Shown one piece after another: positions 11,997 through 22,657 of a stretch of 64,000 nucleotides of DNA. The DNA is taken from assembly GCA_029237695.1 (NCBI GenBank), contig CM055271.1:37754462-37818461 (forward strand), read 5' to 3'. The notes below the pieces were generated by a model. The model was not told the origin of the DNA and did not search any database. It worked only from the letters and a program-made list of their open reading frames with translations. This DNA is from Conchocele bisecta (taxonomy: Eukaryota > Mollusca > Bivalvia > Lucinida > Thyasiridae). Position numbers and translations under genes: made by a program. Every line of letters begins with the position of its first letter. Positions within the stretch are counted from its first letter, which is position 1.

Positions 11997-12496
11997 NNNN
12001 NNNNNNNNNNNNNNNNNNNNNNNNNNNNNNNNNNNNNNNNNNNNNNNNNNNNNNNNNNNNNNNNNNNNNNNNNNNNNNNNNNNNNNNNNNNNNNNNNNNN
12101 NNNNNNNNNNNNNNNNNNNNNNNNNNNNNNNNNNNNNNNNNNNNNNNNNNNNNNNNNNNNNNNNNNNNNNNNNNNNNNNNNNNNNNNNNNNNNNNNNNNN
12201 NNNNNNNNNNNNNNNNNNNNNNNNNNNNNNNNNNNNNNNNNNNNNNNNNNNNNNNNNNNNNNNNNNNNNNNNNNNNNNNNNNNNNNNNNNNNNNNNNNNN
12301 NNNNNNNNNNNNNNNNNNNNNNNNNNNNNNNNNNNNNNNNNNNNNNNNNNNNNNNNNNNNNNNNNNNNNNNNNNNNNNNNNNNNNNNNNNNNNNNNNNNN
12401 NNNNNNNNNNNNNNNNNNNNNNNNNNNNNNNNNNNNNNNNNNNNNNNNNNNNNNNNNNNNNNNNNNNNNNNNNNNNNNNNNNNNNNNNNNNNNNNN
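11997..12496. other. Assembly gap of exactly 500 N
   Basis: The run is exactly 500 bases, a typical placeholder size, so the true length is unknown. It begins in the centre of the family J hairpin, which explains the assembly failure. Open frames that appear to cross it are artefacts. Confidence 0.98.
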
Positions 12497-12589
12497 GGAT
12501 AACAGCAGAGAGGTATTTATCAGGCGAAGTCATGTGAGGCTAGGATATATAATACGTTTTCTCCTGACACATGTAGCCGATTTAACAAA

Positions 12590-13483
12590 CAATATAGGAA
12601 TGAATGGCATGTTTGTGGAATTTATCGGGGTATAAACTTGGAAAAGTCGCGGGAAATAAATTAAATAAATGGGAGTTTACTGGGATATACATTTTGGACA
12701 TATACAATACAATACATTTTATTCACTCTAAGCCACATACGTGACACACGAGGTATACAATAGATTACATAATACAACGATGGGTAAAAATACAAAATGC
12801 ATATGTATAAGCTCACTAGTCATTATAACCATAAAGCATTTCTTATAAAAATAGTTAAATTTCTTAATTGCTTTCCAGATTTTTTCTCAAATAGCTGTGA
12901 GAATTTTAAAATATTTGGTCTTCTAAAATAAAATGGCTTGATATACCGTTTTCGAACTTCATCATAGAAGCGGCACTCGAAAAGGAAATGAAACTCGTCA
13001 CCGAGAGCACCAGCGCCACATTTGTTGCAGACCCTGCTTGCTCTCGGCACACCTGTCCATCTACCAGTTTCGACCGCCAGTCTATGATTACAAGTTCGAA
13101 ATCTGGTCAATGTTTTTCTTAACCTTTCCGTGAGATTAATTAAATATGTTTCTAATCCAAACTCTGTTTTAAAGATTCTATACGTAATTCCACGTGAAGA
13201 TGAATCGATGCTGGTGAGCCATGACTGAATAAACTGGTTCTGAAGCTGAGTCCTGGCGTAGTGGCTCAGCCAGATAGCATTAACATCGTTCTGGCTAAGC
13301 CATACGCCAGGAACTCCAATTTCAGTTAAAATAGATTTAACATTCTGAATCCATCGGAAATGAGTCACATTTGCTTCATGTTGTGTATATAATAACTTAT
13401 ACATAAGAAACAATAATTTACAGAGACTTGCTACGGGCCAATCAAATGTTAGGGAATTGTGTAAATATTTTTGTGCTGGAATT
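12590..13483. repeat. Foldback element, family A, copy 2, split by a LINE fragment
   Basis: The left part (12590-12704) has AGGAATGAATGGC and GGGAGTTTACTGGGATATAC. The right part (13434-13483) has CAGAGACTTGCTACGGGCCA and TTAGGGAATTGTGTAAATAT. In an uninterrupted copy (14508-14845) these two parts are contiguous, so the 0.7 kb between them is a later insertion. Confidence 0.75.
12705..13433 (-). mobile_element. 5'-truncated non-LTR retrotransposon fragment (C-terminal zinc-knuckle domain)
   Basis: An open frame on the minus strand from about 13433 to 12823 (about 200 codons of retroelement origin) ends with a cysteine/histidine cluster, CNKCGAGALGDEFHFLFEC. This is the zf-RVT-like C-terminal region seen after the reverse transcriptase of many animal LINEs. 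Downstream come an AATAAA signal and a short TATTG/ATTGT-type repeat tail at about 12708-12725. The reverse transcriptase core is absent, as expected for 5' truncation on insertion. It sits exactly inside a family A foldback element, with ACA on both sides as a possible short target duplication. The apparent start codons near 13491 lie in the foldback element, not the LINE. Confidence 0.75.
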
Positions 13484-13670
13484 ATTTGCAAAATATACTT
13501 ATCTTGCTAAGTACACTTTGAGGGAGAAATTTCCAATTGAAGGATAAATTTATTAATTTTTAATTAAATATAATATTTTCTGACCAAATTATTATACTGA
13601 ATTTATTACATTATTTTGGCTGTGATAATGTAATAAAATCAGTATAATATTTCTGCATACTTTTAATCAT
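13484..13670. repeat. Foldback element, family D, partial
   Basis: It contains TTGCTAAGTACACTTTGAGG, GGATAAATTTATTAATTTTT and the central TTATTACATTATTTTGGC palindrome, ending near CTTTTAATCATCA. Both outer ends are lost, against family A on the left and the family E array on the right. Confidence 0.65.
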
Positions 13671-14103
13671 CACGGGAACGAATTGCTATATCGTAGGAAC
13701 GAATTGTTAAATTGAGGAACGAATAGTCATTTCGTGGGAACAAATTGTTAATTCGAGGGAACGAATTGTTAATTCGAGGGAACGAATTGTTATATCGTGG
13801 GAACGAATTGTTAATTCGAGGGAACGAATTGTTAAATTGAGGAACGAATAGTCATTTCGTGGGAACGAATTTTTAATTCGAGGGAACGAATTGTTAAATT
13901 GAGGAACGAATAGTCATTTCGTGGGAACGAATTGTTAATTCGAGGGAAGGAATTGTTAATTCGAGGGAACGAATTGTTATATCGTGGGAACAAATTGTTA
14001 ATTCGAGGGAACGAATTGTTAAATTGAGGGAACAAATTGTTAATTCTAGGGAACGAATTGTTAAATTGTGGGAACAAATTGTTATTTCGCGGGAACGAAT
14101 TAA
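13671..14103. repeat. About 20-bp minisatellite, family E, array 1
   Basis: About 20 units of GGGAACGAATTGTTAATTCG, with variants TTAAATTGA, TTATATCGT and GTCATTTCGT in the second half of the unit. It is followed by ATAAAAACAATTCATGTCCC and CGGGGCTCCGTAC, a flank also seen after arrays at 46127 and 52427 (inverted). The open frames across it are repeat translation and not genes. Confidence 0.85.
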
Positions 14104-14507
14104 TAAAAACAATTCATGTCCCCTGCGGGGCTCCGTACTACACGACGTAACAACACGAATCTAAATGTCATAGCTAGCCACCATACATAATACAAACAAA
14201 ATATGTACTAACCTAGTATTCTCCGGCTACATGTACATACAACTGGGATTTGTTCCCGGTTCCACTAATGAACGACTGTCTATCGTTTACATATCGTTTC
14301 TGTACCGTTCTCTTTTTTGCAATTAAAAAACTGTGTTTTCGTCGGTTTAAACGCGTCACGTTTAAATCAACGAAAACAACGTTTTCTAATTAAAAAGTAA
14401 CGAAAACGATGTTGATCAAGGTGATGCATTTCACAACAATTGACAGGTTAAATAGCTCAAAGCCGAGTATGTACACAATAAAGACGACAATGATGTGTAT
14501 TATGTAT
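14104..14507. other. Host intergenic DNA, no gene seen
   Basis: A weak inverted pair (AAAACTGTGTTTTCGTCGGT / CAACGAAAACAACGTTTTCT) lies at about 14326-14390. Otherwise unassigned. Confidence 0.35.
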
Positions 14508-14845
14508 TATAGGAATGAATGGCCTTTTTGCGGAATTTATCGGGGTATAAACTTGGAAAAGTCGCGGGAATACGTCCAGTATTCCCGCGACTTTTCCAAG
14601 TTTATATCCCCGATAAATTCAACAAAAAGGTATTTCATTCCTTATAATTCCAGCATTTGAAATAAATTCATCAAGAAAATGTGTTTATTTTCCGTTTTCT
14701 TAAGAATTATTTTAACTGCGCCTCACGGTTACGGAAAGTAGTTCGTCGTGGGAGTTTACTGGGATATAAATTTTGGACAGACACTTGCTACGGGCCAATC
14801 AAAATGTTAGGGAATTGTGTAAATATTTTTCTGCTGGAATTATAT
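14508..14845. repeat. Foldback element, family A, copy 3
   Basis: This uninterrupted copy has AGGAATGAATGGCCTTTTTG, the GTCGCGGGAATAC inverted core and the tail TTAGGGAATTGTGTAAATAT. It serves as the reference for the split copy at 12590. Confidence 0.78.
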
Positions 14846-14927
14846 CGTTGTTCAAAACGATCGTTTTCCTTTCGCTTTCATTTGGGATACTTCAATACAT
14901 TTTCGTTGCACATGTAGGTAAAACGAC

Positions 14928-16512
14928 TTAGTGTGTGCTTGTAGGCTGTTTAGCCACCACGTTTTCACGTAATGAGGATGACAGAAATACACCGCCATAC
15001 AATGTACATACTTTTACGCAGTTTCCGTTGGCGTCTTCTTCGTAGCCATCTATGCAGATACAACCTACTCGTGGGCTACATCGGCTAAATTCGGTGCATT
15101 CCGGGCGGCACCCTGTGTCTGTGTAAATAGTTTTCATGAATAATAGCTTCTTAGGAACAAAATCACATGGCCAGTCTCTTATTATATCATTCATGGTTGA
15201 CTCTGAGTAAATGTATCAAGGTCAATCCGGATTTGAAAACTAATTTCGCTGACGTTTCATTGGTTTTAACTGCGTCAGATGGTGTTATTTGAATGAGGAC
15301 ACTTTATGACGCAAACAAATACATGTACCAAAACCGTGTCTTCTAGTATACATTGTACGTATAAGTTACTGTTCACATATTGGACTTTTAAGGAATTAAA
15401 TACGAGGGAACATTACCGACCGCAGTATTTAGTTCCTTAAAAATTAAATGTGTGAACAATAATATACTTATAATTAGCCTAGTTTATAATGCAGTATTTC
15501 ATCCGAGTATTGATTGTCCATATATTAATAAAGTGTCATCATTGTACAAATACATATGACAAATATATAAAACATAAAGACAGTAGATTGTCATTCTGAC
15601 AAAGAATTATAAGATACCACATACATCAGTTGATATCATCACACACATACAGTGGGGTTAGCGTGTAAGTGCACACACGAACGAACACAACAGGTTGGAA
15701 CCAACCTGTCGTGTTCGTTCGTGTGTGCATTTACACGCTGACCCCACTGTACATACATTAATGTATTGCTAAATAAGCAATAGAACACTGTAAAAAAAAC
15801 ATACAATTAGACGAATTTCCCTTTACCACTACGGTATTCTCGGTCAATCAATCGGTGACAACGGCAACCAGTATATATATATATATATATATATATACTC
15901 TTTATTTCCCCCTTTCGGAGATTACAACATGAACATGTTACAGAAATGAAATGTGAAACAAAAATGAACATATATACATGTACATGATATAGATACATAT
16001 GAAACAGTCAATACATGAAGATGTTGTTTTGTATCTTTGTTAATGGTTAATTGTGAACTTTTACACACGGGAAGCAGATCGTATATCAGTAGCTAGTTAG
16101 GTGTTCAGTCTACGGTTTTTAGGATAAATTTATTATTTTTTATTATATCTATTTTTAGCCCCCATGTTAAATTCCCATAGGAAAATTGTTTTTTCGCAAT
16201 AAAAAATACTTCCTTTTAAATATTTTTTCGATTTAATGTGTTTAATGGCCAAATGTTCGTCGGCAGCAAAACGTGGAACAGACAGTAATTCACCAAATGT
16301 CTAAAATATATTAAAATCTTGTCATAATGAGGTTAAATAAACCTGATACCACTCATAGCATTCACATCACTCGATGAACATATGTCATATTTGTTGCAAA
16401 AATAAATGTAGATTCTCTATTTAAACTTACCATACCATCTTGCCTCCGTTTCCATCGCGAAACTCAACAGAATACACGCTACCAGCAAACCCATGAACAT
16501 AGGAGCTTTCAT
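14928..16512 (-). CDS. Host gene: small secreted cysteine-rich protein, TIL/EGF-like, at least two exons
   Basis: Exon 1 (16512-16431) starts with ATG and encodes 27 residues. Residues 3-19 or so are a strongly hydrophobic signal-peptide core, with likely cleavage after METEA. It ends at a consensus donor GTAAGT in phase 1. Exon 2 follows an acceptor ending TTTACACAG; its coding starts at 15118 and the junction codon (G plus AC) keeps the frame. Exon 2 carries six cysteines spaced C-x3-C-x5-C-x5-C-x-C-x11-C, ending GNCVK, like the end of a trypsin-inhibitor-like (TIL) or EGF-like module. The frame continues to a stop at 14928, or leaves through a GTATGT donor at 15011 to an exon not found. 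A TATA box lies 54 nt upstream of the ATG. It is the only credible host protein gene in the window. Function beyond secretion is unknown; an inhibitor or matrix role is a guess. Confidence 0.6.
15647..15755. repeat. Perfect-type palindrome, family N
   Basis: TACAGTGGGGTTAGCGTGTA and its complement enclose further complementary strings (TGCACACACGAACGAACAC) around GGTTGGAACCAACC. A shorter sister palindrome is at 21424-21493. Both lie in or near non-coding DNA; this one is inside the intron of the secreted-protein gene. Confidence 0.75.
15867..15896. repeat. (TA)n microsatellite
   Basis: About 13 TA dinucleotides in the intron of the small secreted-protein gene. Confidence 0.9.
16129..16290 (-). 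repeat. Half copy of foldback family B
   Basis: It carries CATGTTAAATTCCCATAGGA, TTTTTCGCAATAAA and GTTCGTCGGCAGCAAAACGT, one arm of family B. The other arm is absent. Confidence 0.6.
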
Positions 16513-16565
16513 ATCTGTTTCAGTCGGGCCCTTGTTGCGGAATGAAATACATTTGCATACCACGT

Positions 16566-16577
16566 CTTATATATACT
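16566..16577 (-). promoter_or_regulatory. TATA box of the secreted-protein gene
   Basis: On the minus strand the sequence reads GTATATATAAGACG about 54-66 nt upstream of the ATG at 16512. This leaves room for a transcription start about 30 nt downstream of the box and a short 5' leader. Confidence 0.5.
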
Positions 16578-16896
16578 TACATGTGGCTTTGACTGGAGAA
16601 ATGGGGATTGTCTGATTTTGCGATCCGTGCATATCCATATCTGCCTGTGCATCCACACAGTCTGATCAGGATCTTCTCTGTTGTCAATTTTCTCAATGAA
16701 ACACCCGTCATTATTCTAACAAGCAATACAGATTGTCATCTGTATACAGGAGTGTGGTATTTGATCAGGAGCTACACTGGCCACAAATCACATAAGCCTG
16801 ATTTCTCCAGCCATAGCCACATATGAGGCGGTTACTGGGGAAATGGGGCTCGTAGCATCTGTGACAAAGCTAGTGCCTGACTGATAGACGGAATAT

Positions 16897-17120
16897 GGGG
16901 GCCGTTTCACTAAACTTCGTACGACTAAACTATTTAGGATCGTCTGGAAATTTCAATTGATGATTTACATTTATTGAGCATAGGCTGCATATGCAGCCTA
17001 TGCTCAAAAAATGTAAATCCAATATTTGTTTACAAGAAAAAAGTGTTAAAGTGAAATTTACAGACTATCATAATTTTGCACTTACGAACATTTTAGTCGT
17101 ACGAAGTTTAGTGAAACGGT
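16897..17120. repeat. Foldback element, family C, copy 2
   Basis: GGGCCGTTTCACTAAACTTC and its complement form the ends. The centre is TAGGCTGCATATGCAGCCTA, as in copy 1. Confidence 0.78.
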
Positions 17121-17425
17121 ATCATGGTTCATGAGATGTGTGACGGTGAATGGTGAAATGGGGCCTATGACATGTGTGGCCAGTCGAGCTGTCGGCTCTC
17201 GTTCGCGAAATTGGGCGTACCAGGAACGTCGAAAATGTCATGGGTCTGGGGAGGGTAGGGGTTCCCACCCCACACCCAAAGTGTATATTTTAGGGAATCC
17301 CACCCCACACCCAACGTGTATATTGTTACTACTCAGTTGAACCTTCTGGGGAGAATGATGTCTGATATAAAGAACATTGTGTGCCTACTGAGTGGGCATG
17401 TAACTTTAATCAACGTTCCTATGAC

Positions 17426-17623
17426 CCGTTTCACTAAACTTCGTACGACTAAAATGTTCGTAAGTGCAAATTTAGGATCATCTGGAAATTTCAACTGATG
17501 GAGTTGCATTTAAATGTTAATCTAATAATTGTTTGAAAGAAAACAGTGTTAATGTGACATTTACAGACTATGATAATTTTGCACTTACGAACATTTTAGT
17601 CGTACGAAGTGAAACGGCCCCCC
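17426..17623. repeat. Foldback element, family C, copy 3, centre deleted
   Basis: It has both ends (CCGTTTCACTAAACTTCGTA and complement) but lacks the GCATATGC centre and part of one arm. Confidence 0.72.
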
Positions 17624-18410
17624 AGGTGTCGCCATCTACCTATCGTCACACCACATGCTTCCATATATAGACAATGGTATAAGTTAGTGACACATGCTAC
17701 ATAATGCAACGTAGCTATCGCACGATACATGAATATAGCACAATCAATTGGTATCATATGGGTGATGACTAATGAACTACATAGAGGATATTCATATATT
17801 TGCAACGATGGACATTTCACACCACGAGATGAACATATATGTCATATTCGTTTCAAAAATATGAATATTCTATTTATTATATACCGCTCCATTGAAACTA
17901 GCAGTTTTTTAGACTGTATACGGTAATGAATGTGTATTTGCAGCCTATTTGCAGTCCGGCACTGCAGATGCGCGTTATGAATATAGATAGCGGAAGTAGT
18001 TGTATTTTCACCGGAAGTTGTTTATTTCATCAATGAGAACATTTTATTTTTTAACTTCTATTTAAATCGTATAAATATGTATTCCATGGGTAGGTATATA
18101 ATAAATTCAACTATTTAGTAAGTTCAAAGCCAATTTGACTTACGGTTACAGAGATAACTTGTAAGTTATTTGGCATTGATGTTGGACACACGGGTCACAT
18201 GAGTGGACGACACAATGAATATATGGGTGATGACTAATGAATGAACTAAGTTCAAAGCCAATCCAACTTACGGTTAAGCAGATCATTGGTACCCGAAAAC
18301 TAACGCAAATAGTGGCAAAAACGTTAACGCAACCTTTTAAGGACCCGTTCTATACCTGACCATCGTTTGATTCAAAGATACATTAATTGCTTTGTAAATG
18401 TGATATAATA
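17624..18410. other. Host intergenic DNA, short direct repeats
   Basis: ATGGGTGATGACTAATGAA occurs at about 17758 and 18223, and AAGTTCAAAGCCAATTTGAC/AAGTTCAAAGCCAATCCAAC at about 18120 and 18248. This is a short duplicated segment. No gene is supported. Confidence 0.45.
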
Positions 18411-18699
18411 TAGGAATGAATGGCCTTTTTGTGGAATTTATCGGGGTATAAACTTGGAAAAGTCGCGGGAATACTGGACGAAGGCCATTCATTCCTTATA
18501 ATTCCAGCATTTGAAATAAATTCATCAGGAAAATGTGTTTATTTTCCGTTTTCTTAAGAATTATTTTAACTGCGCCTCACGGTTACGGAAAGTAGTTTGG
18601 CGGGGTGGGAGTTTATTGGGATATAAATTTTGGACAGAGACTTGCTACGGGCCAATCAAATGTTAGGGAATTGTGTAAATATTTTTGTGCTGGAATTAT
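18411..18699. repeat. Foldback element, family A, copy 4
   Basis: It starts AGGAATGAATGGCCTTTTTG and ends TTTTTGTGCTGGAATTAT. Most of one inner arm is deleted (ACTGGACGAAGGCCATTCAT). Confidence 0.75.
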
Positions 18700-19171
18700 T
18701 ATATGCATAACATATATGTGAATACTGCTTTGTTACAGTATCCTACATGTATACAGCACATGGGGTGGCCAAGTCGGCCATCTTTGTGTGTGCCAGCCAT
18801 CAGTCACTTTCACCTGTTCTGCCGTTTGAAAAAGAACTCAACATGTGAAGTAGAACACAAGATATAGTGTAGTTAGTCACATGTAGAAAAGCCAGGAGAA
18901 CGGACGCCTATCAGTTATATTACACCAAACAGTAACATATGTCAGTTTTCTGGACAGGTTTGTGCCTGTGATTTTAACAACATGAACCACCATTATAGAT
19001 AGCCTCATACACGGAAAATTGCACAGTGTATCACTTTAACCACTACTCTACTATGTTATTGGCTATCAAATCCAGTGACATGTAAGCAGTTACCTGAGTG
19101 TATTGTCCCTGGTGTCTACTCACCTACTATGTGAGTACATATGGCTTTACCTATGGGCCACATGTGCACTA
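18700..19171. other. Host intergenic DNA, no gene seen
   Basis: Only short chance frames. Confidence 0.35.
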
Positions 19172-19732
19172 CTGTCTTGTTTCACGAAAGCTGCCCAAAT
19201 TTTACGTCTATATAGACAATTCAAAAACAATATTATTTTCGATAATATTAAATTAAAGGAAAATTTAAGAATGAGCCTTCTTTTTATTTCGTGAAATTTG
19301 GTCAAATATTGGTTTTATTACGAAAAATATTGATTTCTCTATGGGAATTTAACATGGGAGGAAAAGAGGTAGAGGTGTGTGGGAGGAGTCAAACAACGAA
19401 ATATTTTGGAAATTGACTCCGAAACTTGGCTAGATATCTTGGAAATGATCTAACTAAGAAAACAAGTTAAATTTTTAAAATCGGTCCAGTATTTCTGAAA
19501 TTCTAAAACATTTCCCCATGTTAAATCCCCATAGACATCTTCACAGTTTTCACAGGAAATTGTTTTTTCGTAATAAAATCAATATTTGATCAAATTTCAC
19601 GAAATAAAAAGAAGGCTCATTCTTAAATTTTCCTTTAATTTAATATTATCGAAAAAAATATTGTTTTTGAATTGTTTATATGGCCTTAAAATTTGGGCAG
19701 CTTTCGCGAAACAGATAGTAACATAGGTTGTG
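19172..19732. repeat. Foldback element, family B2, copy 3
   Basis: CTGTTTCACGAAAGCTGCCC-type ends, arms with GAATGAGCCTTCTTTTTATT and its complement, and the central GGGGAAATTG/CATAGACATCTTCA words match 2035-2606 along their length. Confidence 0.72.
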
Positions 19733-20163
19733 CATCACATTGAAAAGCTTACACAGCAAACTTTATTTTCAGATTGATGGGACAAATGCTCAGATATCTC
19801 GTTTTTTGTATAGTATTTATAGTTTGCCGGCATAACATTTACAGCTTGCCGTTACCATATCTGTCTATTATGTATTGCACCAACATTTATTTGGTTTAAT
19901 GTCATATGATTTGCTGTATGTGTCAAATGCACGAAGTGGTGAAACTGTTTGATGGGTTGTACATACAAAGGCGGAGATGGCAACTCAATGCTCCACATAG
20001 TATACATGTACAGTAACAAGACAATATTCACATATGTTATTTTCATATCACTCTTATGAAACAATTTTAATTGAAGTCAAGTGTATCTATCTATGATCTA
20101 CTACTACCTTAGGTCATTGCTTGTGAGCGATGCTTTGCGAGGACATGATAAACACATTACACC
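19733..20163. other. Host intergenic DNA, no gene seen
   Basis: Nothing recognised. Confidence 0.35.
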
Positions 20164-20670
20164 TACTGTCTGTTCCACGTTTTGCTGCCGACGAACTTTT
20201 GGCTATTAAACACGTTAAATCTAAAATATATTTAAAAGTACTTTTTCATCAATAACAAAAAAGACCCCCTCCACAAAAATGTTTGTTTGATGAAATTCTA
20301 TTAAATATTGATTTTATTGCGAAAAAAAGATTTTCCTATTGGAATTTAACATGAGGAGTCAATTTCCAAAATATTTCGTTTTTTGATCCTGAAGGATCAA
20401 AAACGAAAAATTTTGGAAATTGACTCCGAAACCTGGCGAGATAGCTTGAAAATGATGCAATTAAGAAAAGAAAAGTTATATTTTGAAAATCGGTGCACAA
20501 ATTTTTCGCAATACAATCAATATTTGATGGAATTTCATCAAATATTATTTTTTGGGGAGGGTGACTTTTGTGTTATTGATGAAAAAGTACTTTCTTTTAA
20601 ATATTTTTTAGATTTAATGTTTTTAATAGCCAAAAGTTCGTCGGCAACAACACGTGGAACAAACAGTAAG
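20164..20670. repeat. Foldback element, family B, copy 2
   Basis: CTGTCTGTTCCACGTTTTGC on the left and ACACGTGGAACAAACAGTA on the right, with a central palindrome around TTTTTGATCCTGAAGGATCA (about 20379-20403). A long open frame that starts in its right half (20383-20997) is chance. Confidence 0.72.
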
Positions 20671-20909
20671 TCTACGTTCATTTACCCAAATTGTAAATTG
20701 CTTACCATAATTGAACCGCGTTGCGAGAAAACCTGTCTTCGGGAGTCTGACGACGTCACAAGATATGACGTCGTGAACTTAGCTGACGTAATTTCAGCCG
20801 AGATTTCCAATTATCGAGGTTTGTGCGGTAAATTCAGAAATGAAATCGAGTCAAAACATTATGTGAACTATAGACACTCCTTCGATTGTGGAACCAGCAA
20901 CAAATACAG
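20671..20909. other. Host intergenic DNA, no gene seen
   Basis: Contains the small near-palindrome GACGACGTCACAAGATATGA; no gene. Confidence 0.3.
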
Positions 20910-21250
20910 TGGAAACTATCTAAACCGGACACCCTGGGAGGTCCCCATTCTCATCAGGATACATGCATGCACGTTTTGCAAGTACAGTCCGGTTTAGCGA
21001 GGTTTCACTGTAAATCAGATATTTGATTATTCCGAGCCATAGGTGTGTGCTATGCGATCACGAACAGGCGTTATCAGCCGAGATAAATGACCAAGAAACC
21101 CATCAAAATGTGTCTTGTTGTCGGGTTTAGAGAGGGTGCACACCCCCTTTGCATAAATGTTCATTTGGATTGGTTGAAAAATAAACATATAACAATCCAT
21201 TCCTGTTGGAAGGGTTAATATACAACTAATCGAAATATCCCCATGCATAT
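20910..21250 (-). repeat. Family K repeat fused to a family L fragment
   Basis: TACAGTGGAAACTATCTAAA, ACCGGACACCCTGGGAG, GTGTGCTATGCGATCACGAA and GATAAATGACCAAGAAACCC are family K words in inverse order to 44808-45008. From about 21130 the text changes to L-like words (TTCATTTGGATTGGTTGAAA, GGAAGGGTTAATA). Confidence 0.6.
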
Positions 21251-21271
21251 CCAAGTATGTGCTACTTTCAA

Positions 21272-21420
21272 ATATTTAAAAGTAAATACTTTTTCATCAA
21301 TAACAAAAAGTCACCCTCCCCAAAAAGTTTTATTTTATGAAATTCCATCAAATATTGATTTTATTACCGAAAAACGATTTTCCTATGGGAATTTAACATG
21401 GGGAGTCAATTTCCAAAACT
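21272..21420 (+). repeat. Half copy of foldback family B
   Basis: AAATATTTAAAAGTAAATAC, AAAGTCACCCTCCCCAAAAA and TCCTATGGGAATTTAACATG, then a break; no second arm. Confidence 0.6.
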
Positions 21421-21423
21421 TGT

Positions 21424-21493
21424 GTATACAGTGGGGTCAGCGTGTAAGTGCACACACTGTTCGTGTGTGCACTTACACGCTGACACCACAGTA
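21424..21493. repeat. Palindrome, family N, copy 2
   Basis: TACAGTGGGGTCAGCGTGTA, then GTGCACACACTGTTCGTGTG and the complement ending ACACCACAGTA. It directly abuts the family B half copy. Confidence 0.72.
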
Positions 21494-22300
21494 TGAATAC
21501 TACATAACATAAGCTGCAACCTGCCTGCATTGGATCTAAATTAAGTAAAACATAATTACACTTACTCAGAAGAAAAACGAAGCTAATCTCCTCTGATTAC
21601 TTTTGAAATGTCCAAGAAATGTTGATGAAACAGTTTTCTTTTTGCAGCTCAACAGCTAAAATAAGTAATTTTGTGTTTAATCATTTGTTCCCTATTTAGT
21701 AAGAAAGAAAATATATAATACATTTGTAAAAGTAAAATACGCATTGAATTTGAAATCTGGGGGTATAATACTCATAGATACAAAGCTTACCTGGAGCATG
21801 ACACTACATGTAGCCTTGTCTATTTGTCCGTCCATAGCGCAATTGATCAGACTGATTCAAGATGGCCTTGTGTTCATTTCTTCGAGTCTGCGCAGAAACG
21901 CCATGATTACCGGCAATTTGCGCTAGTATTGCTTTGACACCGTTTGTATGGAACTCCATTTCACTCCGGAAATGACCGAACTGTGAAGTATCTTGATACC
22001 AAACTAATGTCAGTCACTGCTGGATATGTACACATGGCTCTAGATAAGGAATTAGTAATTGAGTATTGTCACTCCATCAGTTCTGTAACAATTGGGTATT
22101 TCAAAATTTTAATTCGGTCAAATAAAATCACACTAATGTTCTCATTTTGTGTGTGTTTGTCCTGCATATTGAGATATATATTCCCGCTTACTATATGCGT
22201 CACATTAGTGTGAATAAATTTGTAGACTTAATGCAGTCTGATAGGAATAATTCTATAAATAACTTGGCCTTATTCAAATTTATTCCATCCTCATTATACA
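21494..22300. other. Host intergenic DNA; segment 21700-21780 repeated inverted at 63090-63180
   Basis: TTTGTAAAAGTAAAATACGC followed by ATTGAATTTGAAATCTGGGG and TATAATACTC reappears as its reverse complement near 63110-63175. No reading frame is convincing. Confidence 0.5.
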
Positions 22301-22657
22301 GTAATTCCAGCACAAAAATATTTACACAATTCCCTAACATTTGATTGGCCCGTAGCAAGTCTCTGTTCAAAATTGATATCCCAGTAAGCTCCCACGCCGA
22401 ACTACTTTCCGTAACCGTGAGGAGCAGTTAAAATAATCCTTAAGAAAACGGAAAATAAATACATTTACTTGATGAATTTATTTCAAATGCTGGAATTATA
22501 AGGAATGAATGGCCTTTTTGTGGAATTTATCGGTGATATTAACTTGGAAAAGTCGTGGGAATACTGGACGAGGCCTTCCGGCCTTCGTCCAGTATTCCCG
22601 CGACTTTTCCAAGTTTATACCCTGATCAATTCCACAAAAAGGCCATTCATTCCTATA
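22301..22657. repeat. Foldback element, family A, copy 5
   Basis: From AATTCCAGCACAAAAATATT to AAAAGGCCATTCATTCCTAT. The core palindrome is well kept: GGCCTTCCGGCCTTCGTCCA between arms holding GTCGTGGGAATACTGGACGA and its complement. Confidence 0.78.

Noticed and set aside
11811..12635. Open frames of 200 or more codons across the N run
   Set aside because: They consist mostly of unknown residues and exist only because N has no stop codons.
13671..14103. CRISPR array
   Set aside because: About 20-bp units have no unique spacers and the genome is eukaryotic; it is a minisatellite.
13832..14112. Reading frames rich in NNSFPR/LTIRS repeats
   Set aside because: Pure translation of the family E minisatellite; no start context or unique domain.
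20383..20997. 204-codon plus-strand frame
   Set aside because: The first half is foldback family B and the end is family K; no domain or coding signature.
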